A program made the translations under genes and the position numbers. This document shows positions 26,280-35,729 of a stretch of DNA of 64,000 nt, in pieces (positions within the stretch are counted from its first letter, which is position 1; each line of letters opens with the position of its first letter). Where the stretch lies: NCBI GenBank assembly GCA_031553855.1, contig JAVBKW010000014.1, positions 1 to 64,000 on the forward strand. Reading direction: 5' to 3'. Source of the stretch: RACS-047 sp031553855 (GTDB taxonomy: Bacteria; Bacillota; Clostridia; Christensenellales; Pumilibacteraceae). The notes below the pieces were generated by a model that was given only the letters and a program-made list of their open reading frames with translations, was not told the DNA's origin and did not search any database.

Positions 26280-28211
26280 TTACTTAACGAAATTATCGAT
26301 TTCGTATCTGATTTTTTCGACGAATTTATCCAGCGTCATCTGCCCTGCGTCGCCGTCCTTGCGGCTGCGGACCGCAACAAGCCCGTCCTGAGCCTCTTTA
26401 TCGCCGATAACCAGCATATAAGGCACCTTTTCAAGCTGTGCTTCCCTGATCTTGTAGCCGATTTTTTCGTTGCGGTTATCGACCTCGGCGCGGATGCCGA
26501 GCCTAGACAATTTTGCAGCGGTTTCTTTTGCAATATCGGCGTTACGGTCGGTAAGGGAAAGAACGCGCACCTGCGTGGGGCTCATCCAAACGGGGAAAGC
26601 TCCGGCGTACTTTTCTATCAGCATAGCGATAGTCCTCTCATAGCAGCCGATCGAGCTGCGGTGGATGATATAAGGGCGTTTCTTTTCGCCGTTCTGGTCC
26701 ACATAAGACATATCGAACTTTTCGGCTAAGAACATATCGACCTGAATCGTTATGATAGTGTCCTCTTTGCCAAAGACGTTTGTAGCCTGAATATCCAGCT
26801 TAGGGCCGTAGAATGCCGCCTCGCCTACGCCTTCCTTATACTTTAAGCCCATATGGTCGAGAATATTTTTCATGATCCCCTCGGCCATATCCCACATTTT
26901 CGGTTCGTTGATATATTTCTCCGTATCCAGCGGATCCCACCGCGAAAAACGGAAGGTAACGTCGTCTTTGAGCCCTAAGCAATCAAGCAGGTAATAGCTA
27001 AGATCAAGGCAGCCCTTAAACTCCTCCTCAAGCTGCTGGGGAGTTACGATAAGATGTCCGTCCGAGAGCGTGAACTGGCGGATGCGGATAAGCCCGTGCA
27101 TTTCGCCGCTCGCCTCTTTTCTGAACAAATTAGCCGTTTCGCCGTAGCGTATGGGCAAGTCGCGGTAGCTTTTGAGGCCGTTTTTATATATCATATACTG
27201 GAACGGGCACGTCATAGGACGCAGCGCCAAAAGGTCCTCGTCCTTTTTATTTTCCAAAACGAACATTTTGTCGCGGTAGTGGTACCAGTGGCCGCTGATT
27301 TTATAAAGGTCGCTTTTTGCCATCGACGGCGTACGAGTCAGCACGTAGCCTCTTCTTTCCTCCTCGTCCTCGACAAAACGCGTTAAAATCTGCATAAGCT
27401 TTGCGCCCTTAGGCATTAAAAGCGGCAATCCCTGGCCTATATTTTCTTCGGTCATAAAGATACCCAGCTCGCGCCCAAGCTTGTTGTGGTCGCGTTTTTT
27501 AGCCTCTTCAAGCTTTTCGATATATTCTGACAGGTCGCTTTTTTTATCGAATGCCGTGCCGTAGATACGGGTAAGCATTTTGTTCTTTTCGTCGCCCCTC
27601 CAGTATGCTCCGGCAAGCTGCGTCAGTTTAAAAAACTTGACTTTTCCGGTGCTGGTAAGGTGCGGGCCGCGGCAAAGGTCTACAAAATTTCCCTGCTTAT
27701 AGAGCGTGATGTTTTCATTTTCGGGAAGGTCGGCGATAATTTCAAGCTTATACGACTCACCATACCCTTTCATCTGCGAGAGAGCCTGTTTTCTCGTGAC
27801 GCTGATGCGCTCGATAGGCAAATCGGCTTTAATAATAGCCTGCATTTCCTTTTCGATAAGGTCAAAATCCTCCAGCGATATCGGCGAAGTAAAATCAAAA
27901 TCATAATAAAAGCCGTTTTTGATCGTCGGCCCTATTGCAAGACGCACGGTCGGATATATGTTTTTTACGGCCTGCGCCATTATGTGCGCCGCGGTATGGC
28001 GGTACACGTTCTGCCCCTCCTCATCCTTGAAAGTGAGTATCTCCAAGGCGCAATCCTTATCTAAAATATGGTTAAGTCCGACAAGCTCTCCGTCTACTTT
28101 AGCGGCTAAAGCCACTCTTGCCAAGCCCTCGCTGATAGTTGATGCCGCCTCAAAAACAGAAAGCGTTTTTTCAAACTCCTTAACACAGCCGTCTTTCAAT
28201 GTGATTTTCAT
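26280..28211 (-). CDS. thrS: Threonyl-tRNA synthetase
   Basis: 643 aa class II synthetase. It has a TGS domain, the tRNA-SAD editing domain with HTAAHIMAQAV, the catalytic core (RPMTCPFQYMIYKNGLKSYR, RIRQFTLSDGHL, YIIHRSSIGCYERT) and the C-terminal anticodon domain. The start is placed at 28211 because the in-frame ATG at 28223 is embedded in the AAGGATG ribosome site. It is controlled by the upstream T-box. Confidence 0.95.
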   Translation of the reverse strand: MKITLKDGCVKEFEKTLSVFEAASTISEGLARVALAAKVDGELVGLNHILDKDCALEILTFKDEEGQNVYRHTAAHIMAQAVKNIYPTVRLAIGPTIKNGFYYDFDFTSPISLEDFDLIEKEMQAIIKADLPIERISVTRKQALSQMKGYGESYKLEIIADLPENENITLYKQGNFVDLCRGPHLTSTGKVKFFKLTQLAGAYWRGDEKNKMLTRIYGTAFDKKSDLSEYIEKLEEAKKRDHNKLGRELGIFMTEENIGQGLPLLMPKGAKLMQILTRFVEDEEERRGYVLTRTPSMAKSDLYKISGHWYHYRDKMFVLENKKDEDLLALRPMTCPFQYMIYKNGLKSYRDLPIRYGETANLFRKEASGEMHGLIRIRQFTLSDGHLIVTPQQLEEEFKGCLDLSYYLLDCLGLKDDVTFRFSRWDPLDTEKYINEPKMWDMAEGIMKNILDHMGLKYKEGVGEAAFYGPKLDIQATNVFGKEDTIITIQVDMFLAEKFDMSYVDQNGEKKRPYIIHRSSIGCYERTIAMLIEKYAGAFPVWMSPTQVRVLSLTDRNADIAKETAAKLSRLGIRAEVDNRNEKIGYKIREAQLEKVPYMLVIGDKEAQDGLVAVRSRKDGDAGQMTLDKFVEKIRYEIDNFVK

Positions 28212-28242
28212 ATTTCTTACCATCCTTATATATACGTCATTT

Positions 28243-28404
28243 GACTTGTTCTAAAACGGAATGCAAATAAAGTGAGCTAAAGATTTTTTCGCTCATTCAA
28301 GGCGGCAGGTTCCGCTAATAGCACCGCTATGAGCGGGTTCTGACAACGATGAATAGAGGAAAAAGATCAGCTCAATTTTTGCATTGTGTTTTTTAGAACA
28401 AGTC
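28243..28404. repeat. Long hairpin element in the thrS leader (162 bp)
   Basis: GACTTGTTCTAAAA...AATGCAAA...GAGCT at the left is inverted at the right end (AGCTCAATTTTTGCATT...TTTTAGAACAAGTC). Pairing continues inward, with CATTCAAGG/ATGAATAG and CCGCT...AGCGG. It lies between the T-box terminator and thrS, so it forms part of the read-through mRNA leader. Confidence 0.7.
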
Positions 28405-28406
28405 TA

Positions 28407-28452
28407 TAAAAAAGCCGCCCTTAAAGTCAAACAATAACTTTAAGGACGGCTT
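28407..28452 (-). terminator. Terminator of the thrS T-box
   Basis: A 15-bp stem of AAGCCGTCCTTAAAG type followed by six T on the minus strand; its 5' side competes with the antiterminator. Confidence 0.88.
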
Positions 28453-28640
28453 GTAAACACCGTGGTTCCACCTTAATTCGCAGGATAGACCCTGCCTTCA
28501 TAGCTGCCCCGATTTACGTCCGGGCGCGCTCCTGTACGGCGGTTTCGCTAAAGTATCAAGATCTTATATCGCTTTCACCAAACGCAATACTCTCTGGGAA
28601 GTCTTTAATACCGCTACTTGTCCGTAGTCTTAGGATAAAT
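28407..28640 (-). promoter_or_regulatory. T-box leader of thrS
   Basis: On the minus strand, stem I with AGAGAG and GTTTGGTGAAAG leads to the T-box motif AGGTGGAACCACGGTG (28473 to 28458). A strong terminator follows: AAGCCGTCCTTAAAG / CTTTAAGGGCGGCTT plus T-run. A TACTTTAG context contains ACT, a Thr codon, as candidate specifier. It senses uncharged tRNA-Thr. Confidence 0.9.
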
Positions 28641-28644
28641 ATTT

Positions 28645-28774
28645 GATTCTGACCGCAAAAATGCTTGCTTGCAAGGGCATTTTTGCGCCACCGACAAAGG
28701 TGCATACTCCGCGCTTTAGCGCGGAAGGCGCGCCAAAGGCGCGAGGTGCAGGATTTATCCTGCGGTATGAATAC
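28645..28774 (-). repeat. 130-bp interspersed repeat, copy B
   Basis: Reverse complement of 12176-12306 with only a few differences, mostly in the GCGCGCCTT...CGCGGAG part, where this copy forms a fuller GC-rich dyad. It stands between the thrS promoter and the T-box, inside the transcribed leader and in the same orientation relative to transcription as copy A. Confidence 0.85.
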
Positions 28775-28791
28775 ACTTTATTGTAATTAAG

Positions 28792-28820
28792 ATTGTAATA
28801 CTTCCGCCAGCTTTTGTCAA
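28792..28820 (-). promoter_or_regulatory. Promoter of thrS
   Basis: TTGACA (28820 to 28815) and TACAAT (28797 to 28792) lie 17 nt apart on the minus strand. The elements and spacing are the same as in the ilvB promoter. Confidence 0.85.
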
Positions 28821-28876
28821 GAAAAATTTAGCGATGTATCTATCGCTCTAATTAAAGGTATTTGTTCAGCGTTTCC

Positions 28877-29596
28877 TTAGTATAAATCCGGCTCCTGCTT
28901 TACCGACGCGGCGGTAAGAACAAAAACTTTATCCGCGCCGCCTTTACTTTTTAGAAGTAAAGAACAAACGTTCGCCGTCGTTCCGGTCGTAAAAACGTCG
29001 TCTATCAAAAGCACCGTTTTGCCGCAAGAGGCGTCCGCATTTCCTGATAATTCTATAGAGCCTTCGATTTCCTTTAATCTGTCGGCGGCTTTGAGTTTAG
29101 ACACCGGCTTTGTTTTCCGAGTTTTTATCAGCAGCTCTTCAACCGGGATACCGGTAAGAAGCGAAAGCTCTTTTGAGAGCAGTTGCGACTGATTGTAACC
29201 TCTTCTGCGTTTTCTGGATTTATGGATAGGCACAAAGGTTATAACGTCGGCGTTAAAATCTGAGCTTAGATAAACGTCGCGCAGATAGAGCGCAAGAAAT
29301 TTTGCCAAATAACCGCAGCCGCCGTATTTAAAACGGTAAAGGACCTTTCGGATATTATCGCTAAGCTCAAACGCTGACCTTGCCTTATCAAACGCTTTTG
29401 AATTGTTCATACAGTCTGTGCAGTAATGTGCCATATTATTTAAAGCGCGCCCGCATTTTAAACAAAACTGTGTATTTACCGGTAAATCACAGTCGCCGCA
29501 TAAGCCGTACTCCGATTCAGACGATAGCTCGTTATTACAGCAAAAGCACTTGATATCGTCAGGAAAAAGCAGCTGGAAAACACTCTTTTGCGCCAT
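28877..29596 (-). CDS. comF: ComF-family phosphoribosyltransferase-like protein
   Basis: 239 aa. The N-terminal zinc-finger part has four Cys pairs (CFCC, CGDC, CLKCG, CTDC). The phosphoribosyltransferase fold carries the PRPP loop VLLIDDVFTTGTT and the conserved FVPIHKSRKRRRGYNQSQLL. ComFC/GntX relatives act in DNA uptake or repair. The start codon overlaps the ackA stop by one base (TAATG), so it is co-translated with ackA. Confidence 0.92.
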   Translation of the reverse strand: MAQKSVFQLLFPDDIKCFCCNNELSSESEYGLCGDCDLPVNTQFCLKCGRALNNMAHYCTDCMNNSKAFDKARSAFELSDNIRKVLYRFKYGGCGYLAKFLALYLRDVYLSSDFNADVITFVPIHKSRKRRRGYNQSQLLSKELSLLTGIPVEELLIKTRKTKPVSKLKAADRLKEIEGSIELSGNADASCGKTVLLIDDVFTTGTTANVCSLLLKSKGGADKVFVLTAASVKQEPDLY

Positions 29597-30780
29597 TATT
29601 TAAGGCGGAGAGTTTCTCTTGCGATAACGAGCTCCTCGTTTGTCGGAATAATATAAACGGCGGTCTTACCCGTGGAAAGGTTTACTATCTCGCCTCTTTT
29701 CACGCCGTTATTGTTAAAGTCCTTGTCAAAAGTAATGCCTAAAAATTCAAGCCCTTCCATAACCTTTTCTCTTACGATAGGGTTATGCTCGCCTACGCCG
29801 CCCGTAAAAATCAGGCAGTCAAGCCCGCCGAGCGCCGCAGCGTACGAGCCGACGTACTTTTTAACGCGGTAAGCAAACATATCGATTGCAAGGCGCGCCC
29901 TGTCGTTACCGTTCTCGTATGCGGCGATAAGGTCGCGGAAATCGGAGCTTACGCCGCTGACTCCCATAACTCCGCTCTTTTTATTGAGGTAGTTTATCGT
30001 CTGATGAATATCCATTCCCGTTTTATCCATCAAAAACTCGATGGCCGCCGGGTCGATATCGCCGCTTCTCGTGCCCATAACAAGCCCTTCAAGCGGAGTT
30101 AAGCCCATAGAAGTGTCGATACATTTGCCGTTTTTGACCGCGCTCACGCTCGCGCCGTTTCCTAAGTGACAAACAACTGTTTTCAAGTCCTTTTTAGCCA
30201 TTATTCTCTGTGCTTCGCCCGAAACGAATAAATGGCTGGTTCCGTGGAAGCCGTACTTTCTTATGCCGTATTTTTTATAATCGTCATAATCGATCGCGTA
30301 CATATACGCATAATCGGGCATAGTCGCGTGGAAGGTGTTATCAAAAACCGCGACCATCGGCACTTTAGGCATAACCGATTTGCAGGCGCGTATTCCCATA
30401 AGGTTTGCGGGCATATGAAGAGGCCCTAAAGGAGAATTTTTCTCTATGACCTTTATGACGGTTTCGTCAATCTTAACGCTTGTATTATAGTCCTCGCCGC
30501 TCAAAAGCACGCGGTGGCCGACTGCTGCTATCTCGTCCATACTTTTGATAACGCCGTGATCCTTATCTACAAGCGCGTCAAGAACGAATTTCATCGCCTC
30601 GATATGCGTAGGCATAGAAACGTTATCAAGGCGTATTTCCTTGCTGCCCTTATGCACAAGAGTCGAGGTCGCCTGACCTATCCTTTCGCAAACGCCTTTT
30701 GCCTCGACGCTCTCGTTTTTCATATCGATAAGCTGATACTTGATCGACGAACTGCCTGCATTGATTACCAGAATTTTCAT
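29596..30780 (-). CDS. ackA: Acetate kinase
   Basis: 394 aa. It converts acetyl phosphate and ADP to acetate and ATP. The ASKHA motifs are LVINAGSSSIKYQLID, KYGFHGTSHLFV, MGTRSGDIDPA and FTGGVGEHNPIVRE. It is downstream of pta and coupled to comF. This is the main acetate-forming ATP step of fermentation. Confidence 0.97.
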   Translation of the reverse strand: MKILVINAGSSSIKYQLIDMKNESVEAKGVCERIGQATSTLVHKGSKEIRLDNVSMPTHIEAMKFVLDALVDKDHGVIKSMDEIAAVGHRVLLSGEDYNTSVKIDETVIKVIEKNSPLGPLHMPANLMGIRACKSVMPKVPMVAVFDNTFHATMPDYAYMYAIDYDDYKKYGIRKYGFHGTSHLFVSGEAQRIMAKKDLKTVVCHLGNGASVSAVKNGKCIDTSMGLTPLEGLVMGTRSGDIDPAAIEFLMDKTGMDIHQTINYLNKKSGVMGVSGVSSDFRDLIAAYENGNDRARLAIDMFAYRVKKYVGSYAAALGGLDCLIFTGGVGEHNPIVREKVMEGLEFLGITFDKDFNNNGVKRGEIVNLSTGKTAVYIIPTNEELVIARETLRLK

Positions 30781-30825
30781 AATAGTTTATATATCCCCTG
30801 TTTATTGTTTTTAAAATTTTAAAGC

Positions 30826-31815
30826 TTATTTGACCTGCATTACCGTAATTGCCGCAACGTTTACGACGTCGTCGACCGAGCAGCCTCTTGATAAATCGTT
30901 GAGCGGCTTATTAAAGCCCTGACAAATCGGCCCGACCGCTTCCGCGCCCGCAAGCCTTTCAACAAGCTTGTAGCCGATATTTCCCGCCTGAAGGTCGGGA
31001 AAGACCAAAACGTTCGCTTTCCCGGCAACGGAAGAGGACGGGGCTTTGAGCTTTCCGACCTTTTCAACTATAGCCGCGTCGAGCTGAAGCTCGCCGTCCA
31101 CCGCAAGGTCCGGAGCCATTGCCTTTGTAAGGGCGGTAGCCTGCTTCACCTTGTCTACAAGTTCATGCGAGGCCGAACCCATAGTCGAGAACGACAGCAT
31201 TGCAACTTTGGGCTCGATTCCCGCTATATTTTTTGCCGACTGCGCCGACGCTATTGCAATGTCGGCAAGCTGCTCTGCCGTAGGGTTGGGGTTGACGGCG
31301 CAATCGCCGAAAACCATAACGCCGTTTTCTCCGTAGGGGCAGCCCTGGGGCAGCACCATAATAAAACAGCTCGAGACGGTTTTTATTCCGGGAGCCGTTT
31401 TGATTACCTGAAGTCCCGGCCTTAGCATATCGCCGGTGGAATGTATCGCGCCGCCAACCATACCGTCGGCCTCGCCCGAATAAACCATCATAACTCCGAA
31501 ATACATTTCGTCACGAACTGTCTTTTCGGCCTCTTCTAAAGTCATGCCTTTGGATTTTCTTAATTCATAAAGCGTATTTGCGTAAGCTTTTACGTCTGCA
31601 GTTTTAGGGTCGATTATTTTAACGCCGGTAAGGTCCGCGCTCGGGCAGAGCTTTTTGATATCGGCCTCGGCTCCAAGCAAAATTACCTTCGCTATTTTTT
31701 CCTTAACGATAATGCCCGCCGCCTCTACGATACGCTTATCGTTGCCCTCGGGTAATACGATAGTCTTATTTGCTTTTGCAGCGCGGCTCTTGATCTGTTC
31801 CAAAATCTTACTCAT
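30826..31815 (-). CDS. pta: Phosphate acetyltransferase
   Basis: 329 aa, the short PTA_PTB form. It interconverts acetyl-CoA and acetyl phosphate. Motifs are VLPEGNDKRIVEAA, ADGMVGGAIHSTGDMLRPGLQ and FPDLQAGNIGYKLVERLAGA. It has a good ribosome site and precedes ackA by about 45 nt. Confidence 0.97.
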   Translation of the reverse strand: MSKILEQIKSRAAKANKTIVLPEGNDKRIVEAAGIIVKEKIAKVILLGAEADIKKLCPSADLTGVKIIDPKTADVKAYANTLYELRKSKGMTLEEAEKTVRDEMYFGVMMVYSGEADGMVGGAIHSTGDMLRPGLQVIKTAPGIKTVSSCFIMVLPQGCPYGENGVMVFGDCAVNPNPTAEQLADIAIASAQSAKNIAGIEPKVAMLSFSTMGSASHELVDKVKQATALTKAMAPDLAVDGELQLDAAIVEKVGKLKAPSSSVAGKANVLVFPDLQAGNIGYKLVERLAGAEAVGPICQGFNKPLNDLSRGCSVDDVVNVAAITVMQVK

Positions 31816-32058
31816 ATTATTTTTCCTCCGATAACGCGCTTAAAACTTGATTAAATCGGGCGCGTTATGCTATAATTAACATAAAACTAAGGGATATTTC
31901 AACCTGAATAATCCCAAACTCAAGTATACTTCAACCGGAAAAAAAAGTAAAACAATTTGGCGGCGTTTTGTAATAGTTTGTAATTAATATTTTTATTATA
32001 AATTGTCAATGTTTCCCCCTATTATAATATTATTTTTTCTAGGCTAAGAGGCGGTTAA

Positions 32059-33249
32059 ATGAAAATCTGCGCTGTGATATGCGAATTCAACCCGTTCCAT
32101 AACGGACACAAATATCTTTTGCAAAAGGCAAAAGAGCTTTCGGGCTGCGATGAAGTTTTATGCGTTATGAGCGGTAATTTTGTGCAGCGGGCGGAGCCGT
32201 CTATAATTGATAAATATTCAAGGGCCGAGGCCGCCCTTGAAAGCGGCGCCTCGATTGTTGCCGAGCTTCCCTTTATTTATGCGACCGCCAGCGCAGGAAC
32301 TTTTGCAAGCGGCGCGGTTCAAATTCTCTCCTCTTTTAAGGACGTGACCCACATCGCTTTCGGCTGCGAGGACGACGATCCCGCGCTTTTAAAAACTCTT
32401 GCCCGCATAGCGGCCGAGGAAAACGAGGGCTTTAAAAACGAGCTTAAAAAAAACCTGAAGCAGGGCTTTTCATACGCGAAAAGCTACGCTGATTCGCTTG
32501 CGTATGAGGCTTCAAATCAAGGCTTTGATAGTGCTATGTGTGGCATAATACTATCAAAACCCAATAATTTGCTTGCAATCGAGTATTTAAAGTGCCTTAT
32601 AAAAAAGAACAGCAGTATTTTGCCCGTACCCGTAAAAAGGCTCGGAAGCGGTTATAACGACGCTAATTTGACTGAAAACTTCTCTTCTGCAAGCGCGCTG
32701 AGGCAAGCGGTTTATGAAAACAAAATTGAGGGAATACGGAAGAATGTTCCGGATGTAATGTTTGCAAAACTTTGTCAGCGCATTCCGCATTTTTTGCCGG
32801 ACGAAAAAGTTTTTGAGGCGCTTATAATTGACGCGCTTAGGAATTTGCCGCTCGAAAAATTGCCGGACAGCGGAGAGGGGCTTGAGATCAAACTGAAGAA
32901 AAATGCCCTACTCTATACTGACCTTGATACGGTGATAGCTAGGACTAAATCCAAGCGTTACACCTACGCTAAAATAAAAAGGCTGTGCCTGCAAGCTCTG
33001 TTTCAAGTTAAAAACGAACTTTTCACGCTTGCCCCGCCAATCAGGATCCTCGGCATAAGAAAGGAAGTTAAGCCGTATTTGAAAAATCTTCCTTTTCTTT
33101 CGATCCTGCAAAACTCCGATTACTTGAAGCTTTCGGACGATTATTCAGATTTTATTAAAACCGAAAAAAAGGCCGCCTATGTTTATTCCCTGATAACACA
33201 CACAGACGGCGAAAGTTTTTATTCAAATAAGCTGCTGGTTTTAGGCTAA
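32059..33249 (+). CDS. tmcAL: tRNA(Met) cytidine acetate ligase (YlbM family)
   Basis: 396 aa. The nucleotidyltransferase motif CEFNPFHNGHKYLL has the HxGH signature; CVMSGNFVQRAEPSIIDKYSRAEAAL follows. The family uses ATP and acetate to form N4-acetylcytidine at the wobble base of elongator tRNA-Met. It is divergent from pta-ackA, which make acetate. Its 3' end overlaps the convergent patatin gene by 9 nt. The 240-nt divergent gap to pta is AT-rich and must hold both promoters; I cannot fix them with confidence. Confidence 0.93.
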   Translation: MKICAVICEFNPFHNGHKYLLQKAKELSGCDEVLCVMSGNFVQRAEPSIIDKYSRAEAALESGASIVAELPFIYATASAGTFASGAVQILSSFKDVTHIAFGCEDDDPALLKTLARIAAEENEGFKNELKKNLKQGFSYAKSYADSLAYEASNQGFDSAMCGIILSKPNNLLAIEYLKCLIKKNSSILPVPVKRLGSGYNDANLTENFSSASALRQAVYENKIEGIRKNVPDVMFAKLCQRIPHFLPDEKVFEALIIDALRNLPLEKLPDSGEGLEIKLKKNALLYTDLDTVIARTKSKRYTYAKIKRLCLQALFQVKNELFTLAPPIRILGIRKEVKPYLKNLPFLSILQNSDYLKLSDDYSDFIKTEKKAAYVYSLITHTDGESFYSNKLLVLG

Positions 33250-34026
33250 AAGTTCCCTTATTTTCGGCAGCGCGGCCTCGGCGGCGACGCGGCCGGAGGT
33301 TACGCTGTGGGGGTTGTTTTTAAAATCCAATATAGTTTTATTAGGCTGATTCGGCGTGATCAATACGTCGGCAGCCTTAATTTTTTCCGCGCTGCAGCCC
33401 CAGTCCATTATGTTGTAAGCCCTTATCAGCATATCGATAAACGTATTTATCTTCTCGACAGGCTCCGGCGGCCCTAGCGCGTCTACCGCTATAACAATAT
33501 CTGCGCCCAAGCTTTTACATGAATCAATAGGGATCCTTTCCAAAACTCCGCCGTCTATAAGGCAGTCGCCTTCCTCGCATTTTACGCTCTGAAAATAGCC
33601 CGGAATAGCTATACTTGCCCTTATTGCGTTTAAAAGGCTGCCGCTTGTAAAAGTCACAAGCTCCGCTTTTTTCGCGTCCACGGCGGTAGCCGCAAACGGG
33701 ACGCGGCATTGTCCGATATCGATATCGCCAATATGCTTTTTAATAAAAGCGATAGCCCTGTTGCCCTTAACTATCCCCTGATTCTTGAACGTGACGTCCA
33801 CGTCCATGATCTTGATCTGCGAAAATTTACTTATGACCTTCGACATATAATACGGGTCCATCCCCGCAGCATAACATCCGCCCACGATAGAGCCTATTGA
33901 GCAGCCGGTAACGATATCGATAGGAATACCGTTTTCCTCCAAAACCTGCAAAACTCCGATGTGGCAAAAACCTCTCGCCCCGCCGCCGCCAAGAGCCAGC
34001 CCTACTTTTTTCCGATTTTTTTCCAA
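33241..34026 (-). CDS. Patatin-like phospholipase family protein (RssA-like)
   Basis: 261 aa, soluble. The oxyanion loop GLALGGGGARGFCHIGVL, the nucleophile elbow GCSIGSIVGG (Ser) and the catalytic Asp in LIDGGVLERIP are all present. It is predicted to be a lipid acyl hydrolase; the substrate is unknown. It is convergent with tmcAL. Confidence 0.92.
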   Translation of the reverse strand: MEKNRKKVGLALGGGGARGFCHIGVLQVLEENGIPIDIVTGCSIGSIVGGCYAAGMDPYYMSKVISKFSQIKIMDVDVTFKNQGIVKGNRAIAFIKKHIGDIDIGQCRVPFAATAVDAKKAELVTFTSGSLLNAIRASIAIPGYFQSVKCEEGDCLIDGGVLERIPIDSCKSLGADIVIAVDALGPPEPVEKINTFIDMLIRAYNIMDWGCSAEKIKAADVLITPNQPNKTILDFKNNPHSVTSGRVAAEAALPKIRELLA

Positions 34027-34176
34027 TCAAACCACCTTATCTTTGTTTATACTCATTTTCTGTTAAAAGAGCGCTGCGCTCTTTTTTTCACCTTGATTGA
34101 CTATAAGAACAGATTTGACCAGCCTGAAAAATTTTTACGCATCATAAACCTGTTAGCGCCGCAAGGCTCCTGCAAC

Positions 34177-35202
34177 CTACAGCTTTTCGGCTACGGAGAA
34201 TAACAAACGCTCCGTCTTAGCCCATCCCAGACACGCGTCCGTGATAGATTTGCCGTAAACGCCGCCGTTTGAGGGCTGATTACCGTCCTCAATATAGCTT
34301 TCGACTAAAAATCCTTTAACGTACTGGCCAAGGCTTGAGTCAATTAACATATTTGACAATATTTCTTTTATTATACGTACCTGCTCAAAAGGATTTTTAT
34401 TTGAGTTGGAATGGTTCGCATCTATAAGCAGCGCAGGGTTTTTAAGCCCCGCGCTTTTACTTTGCGCTAAATACTTAATGATATCCTCAAAATGATAGTT
34501 GGGGATATTATTTCCGAAAACGTCAACGCTGCCGCGAAGCACCGCGTGGGCGTATTCGTTGCCTTTTGTCCGCACCTGATAATGATTGTATTTAAACTCA
34601 TTTTCTATCTGCGCCGCATAAATCGAATTGATAAGCACCGGAATACTTCCGTTCATCGGGTTTTTAATTCCGACAGGCACGTCTATGCCGCTGGCGACTA
34701 ACCTGTGCTGCTGGTTTTCGCACGAGCGCGCGCCGACTGCGACATAGGAAAGGACGTCGTCGATATAATCAAAATTATCAGGATAGAGCATTTCATCCGC
34801 GCCCGACATCCCGCTTTCGCCTATTACCCTTATGTGCATACGGCGCAGAGCAAAAATACCCGCCTGAATATCGGTCCCTTTTGTGGGGTCGGGGCTGTGC
34901 ATCATACCCTTGTACCCCTCGCCGCGGGTCCTTGGCTTATTCGTGTAGATACGCGGCAAAACCAGCAATTTGTCTTTGACCTGCTCTGCCGCTTTAGCAA
35001 GACGGGTAACATAGTCGCAAACTGAATCCTCATTATCCGCCGAACACGGCCCGGCAATAAAAATCTTGCGTTTATCAGCGCCGCCGATAATGGCTTTTAT
35101 CTCCTCGTCCCGCTTCAGCTTGATTTCTTTTAAGCTTTGCGGCAAGGGCAGCTCTTTTTTAATTTGTCCGGCATCAAGAATTTCGCGTACTTTTTCAAAC
35201 AT
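34177..35202 (-). CDS. aroF: 3-deoxy-7-phosphoheptulonate synthase, class I (AroF/AroG type)
   Basis: 341 aa. First step of the shikimate pathway, joining PEP and erythrose 4-phosphate. Motifs are FIAGPCSADNEDSV, YTNKPRTRGEGYKG, GARSCENQQHR, GIKNPMNGSI and LLIDANHSNSNKNP. It is the E. coli-like type I-alpha without an ACT or chorismate mutase domain. The typical feedback-site region is present, but the effector cannot be assigned. Confidence 0.95.
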   Translation of the reverse strand: MFEKVREILDAGQIKKELPLPQSLKEIKLKRDEEIKAIIGGADKRKIFIAGPCSADNEDSVCDYVTRLAKAAEQVKDKLLVLPRIYTNKPRTRGEGYKGMMHSPDPTKGTDIQAGIFALRRMHIRVIGESGMSGADEMLYPDNFDYIDDVLSYVAVGARSCENQQHRLVASGIDVPVGIKNPMNGSIPVLINSIYAAQIENEFKYNHYQVRTKGNEYAHAVLRGSVDVFGNNIPNYHFEDIIKYLAQSKSAGLKNPALLIDANHSNSNKNPFEQVRIIKEILSNMLIDSSLGQYVKGFLVESYIEDGNQPSNGGVYGKSITDACLGWAKTERLLFSVAEKL

Positions 35203-35273
35203 AAATCACTAAACTTTCCTTTTGTGCATATAGCCGGTTATGGGAAATTACTGCCGGCTTTTTAAGCAGAATA

Positions 35274-35729
35274 CTATTTGCTCTTTTTCCCCATTACCGC
35301 GCTTTTTAATTCGTCTCTGTTGTTTCGCACCATATTGAGCGTAGACATCAGAAACTGTTCAACGTCCTTAAAGACGTTATCCAGATGGTCTTTCGTGCGC
35401 TCGACAAGCACGTCGCACTGAGAGTATGCCGAATCGATGATTTTCTTCGCTTCGGTTTCCGCTTTTTTTAAAAGCTCGGAGTTGCCCACAAGATGGTTGG
35501 CGTGCTCCTCCGCCTCGCGTATAGTGTTTTTTGCTACGACATCGGCGTTCGAGAGTATCTTTTCACGGTTTTCCACTATGTACGCCGAATCCCGCAAAAC
35601 GCCCGGATACGAATTTTTTATCGCGGTTATCAGCTCGCCGCAGCGTTCGATATCCACTTTCTTGGAGAAAATTCCCCGTTTACCGTTGATTTCGGAGTCC
35701 AGCTCGTCAATCAGATCTTCATATTCCAT
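35274..35729 (-). CDS. Coiled-coil protein downstream of coaD (DivIVA/ATPase-like)
   Basis: 151 aa, mostly helical with long charged heptads (NTIREAEEHANHLVGNSELL, KKAETEAKKIID). Its start lies inside the end of coaD (19-nt overlap), so it is translationally coupled. Similar short coiled-coil proteins follow coaD in many Clostridia, often labelled ATPase without an ATP site; none is visible here. The function is unknown. Confidence 0.85.
   Translation of the reverse strand: MEYEDLIDELDSEINGKRGIFSKKVDIERCGELITAIKNSYPGVLRDSAYIVENREKILSNADVVAKNTIREAEEHANHLVGNSELLKKAETEAKKIIDSAYSQCDVLVERTKDHLDNVFKDVEQFLMSTLNMVRNNRDELKSAVMGKKSK

Noticed and set aside
31816..32058. Specific promoters in the pta-tmcAL divergent gap
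   Set aside because: Several AT-rich partial matches exist, but none has both elements at good spacing, so none is called.
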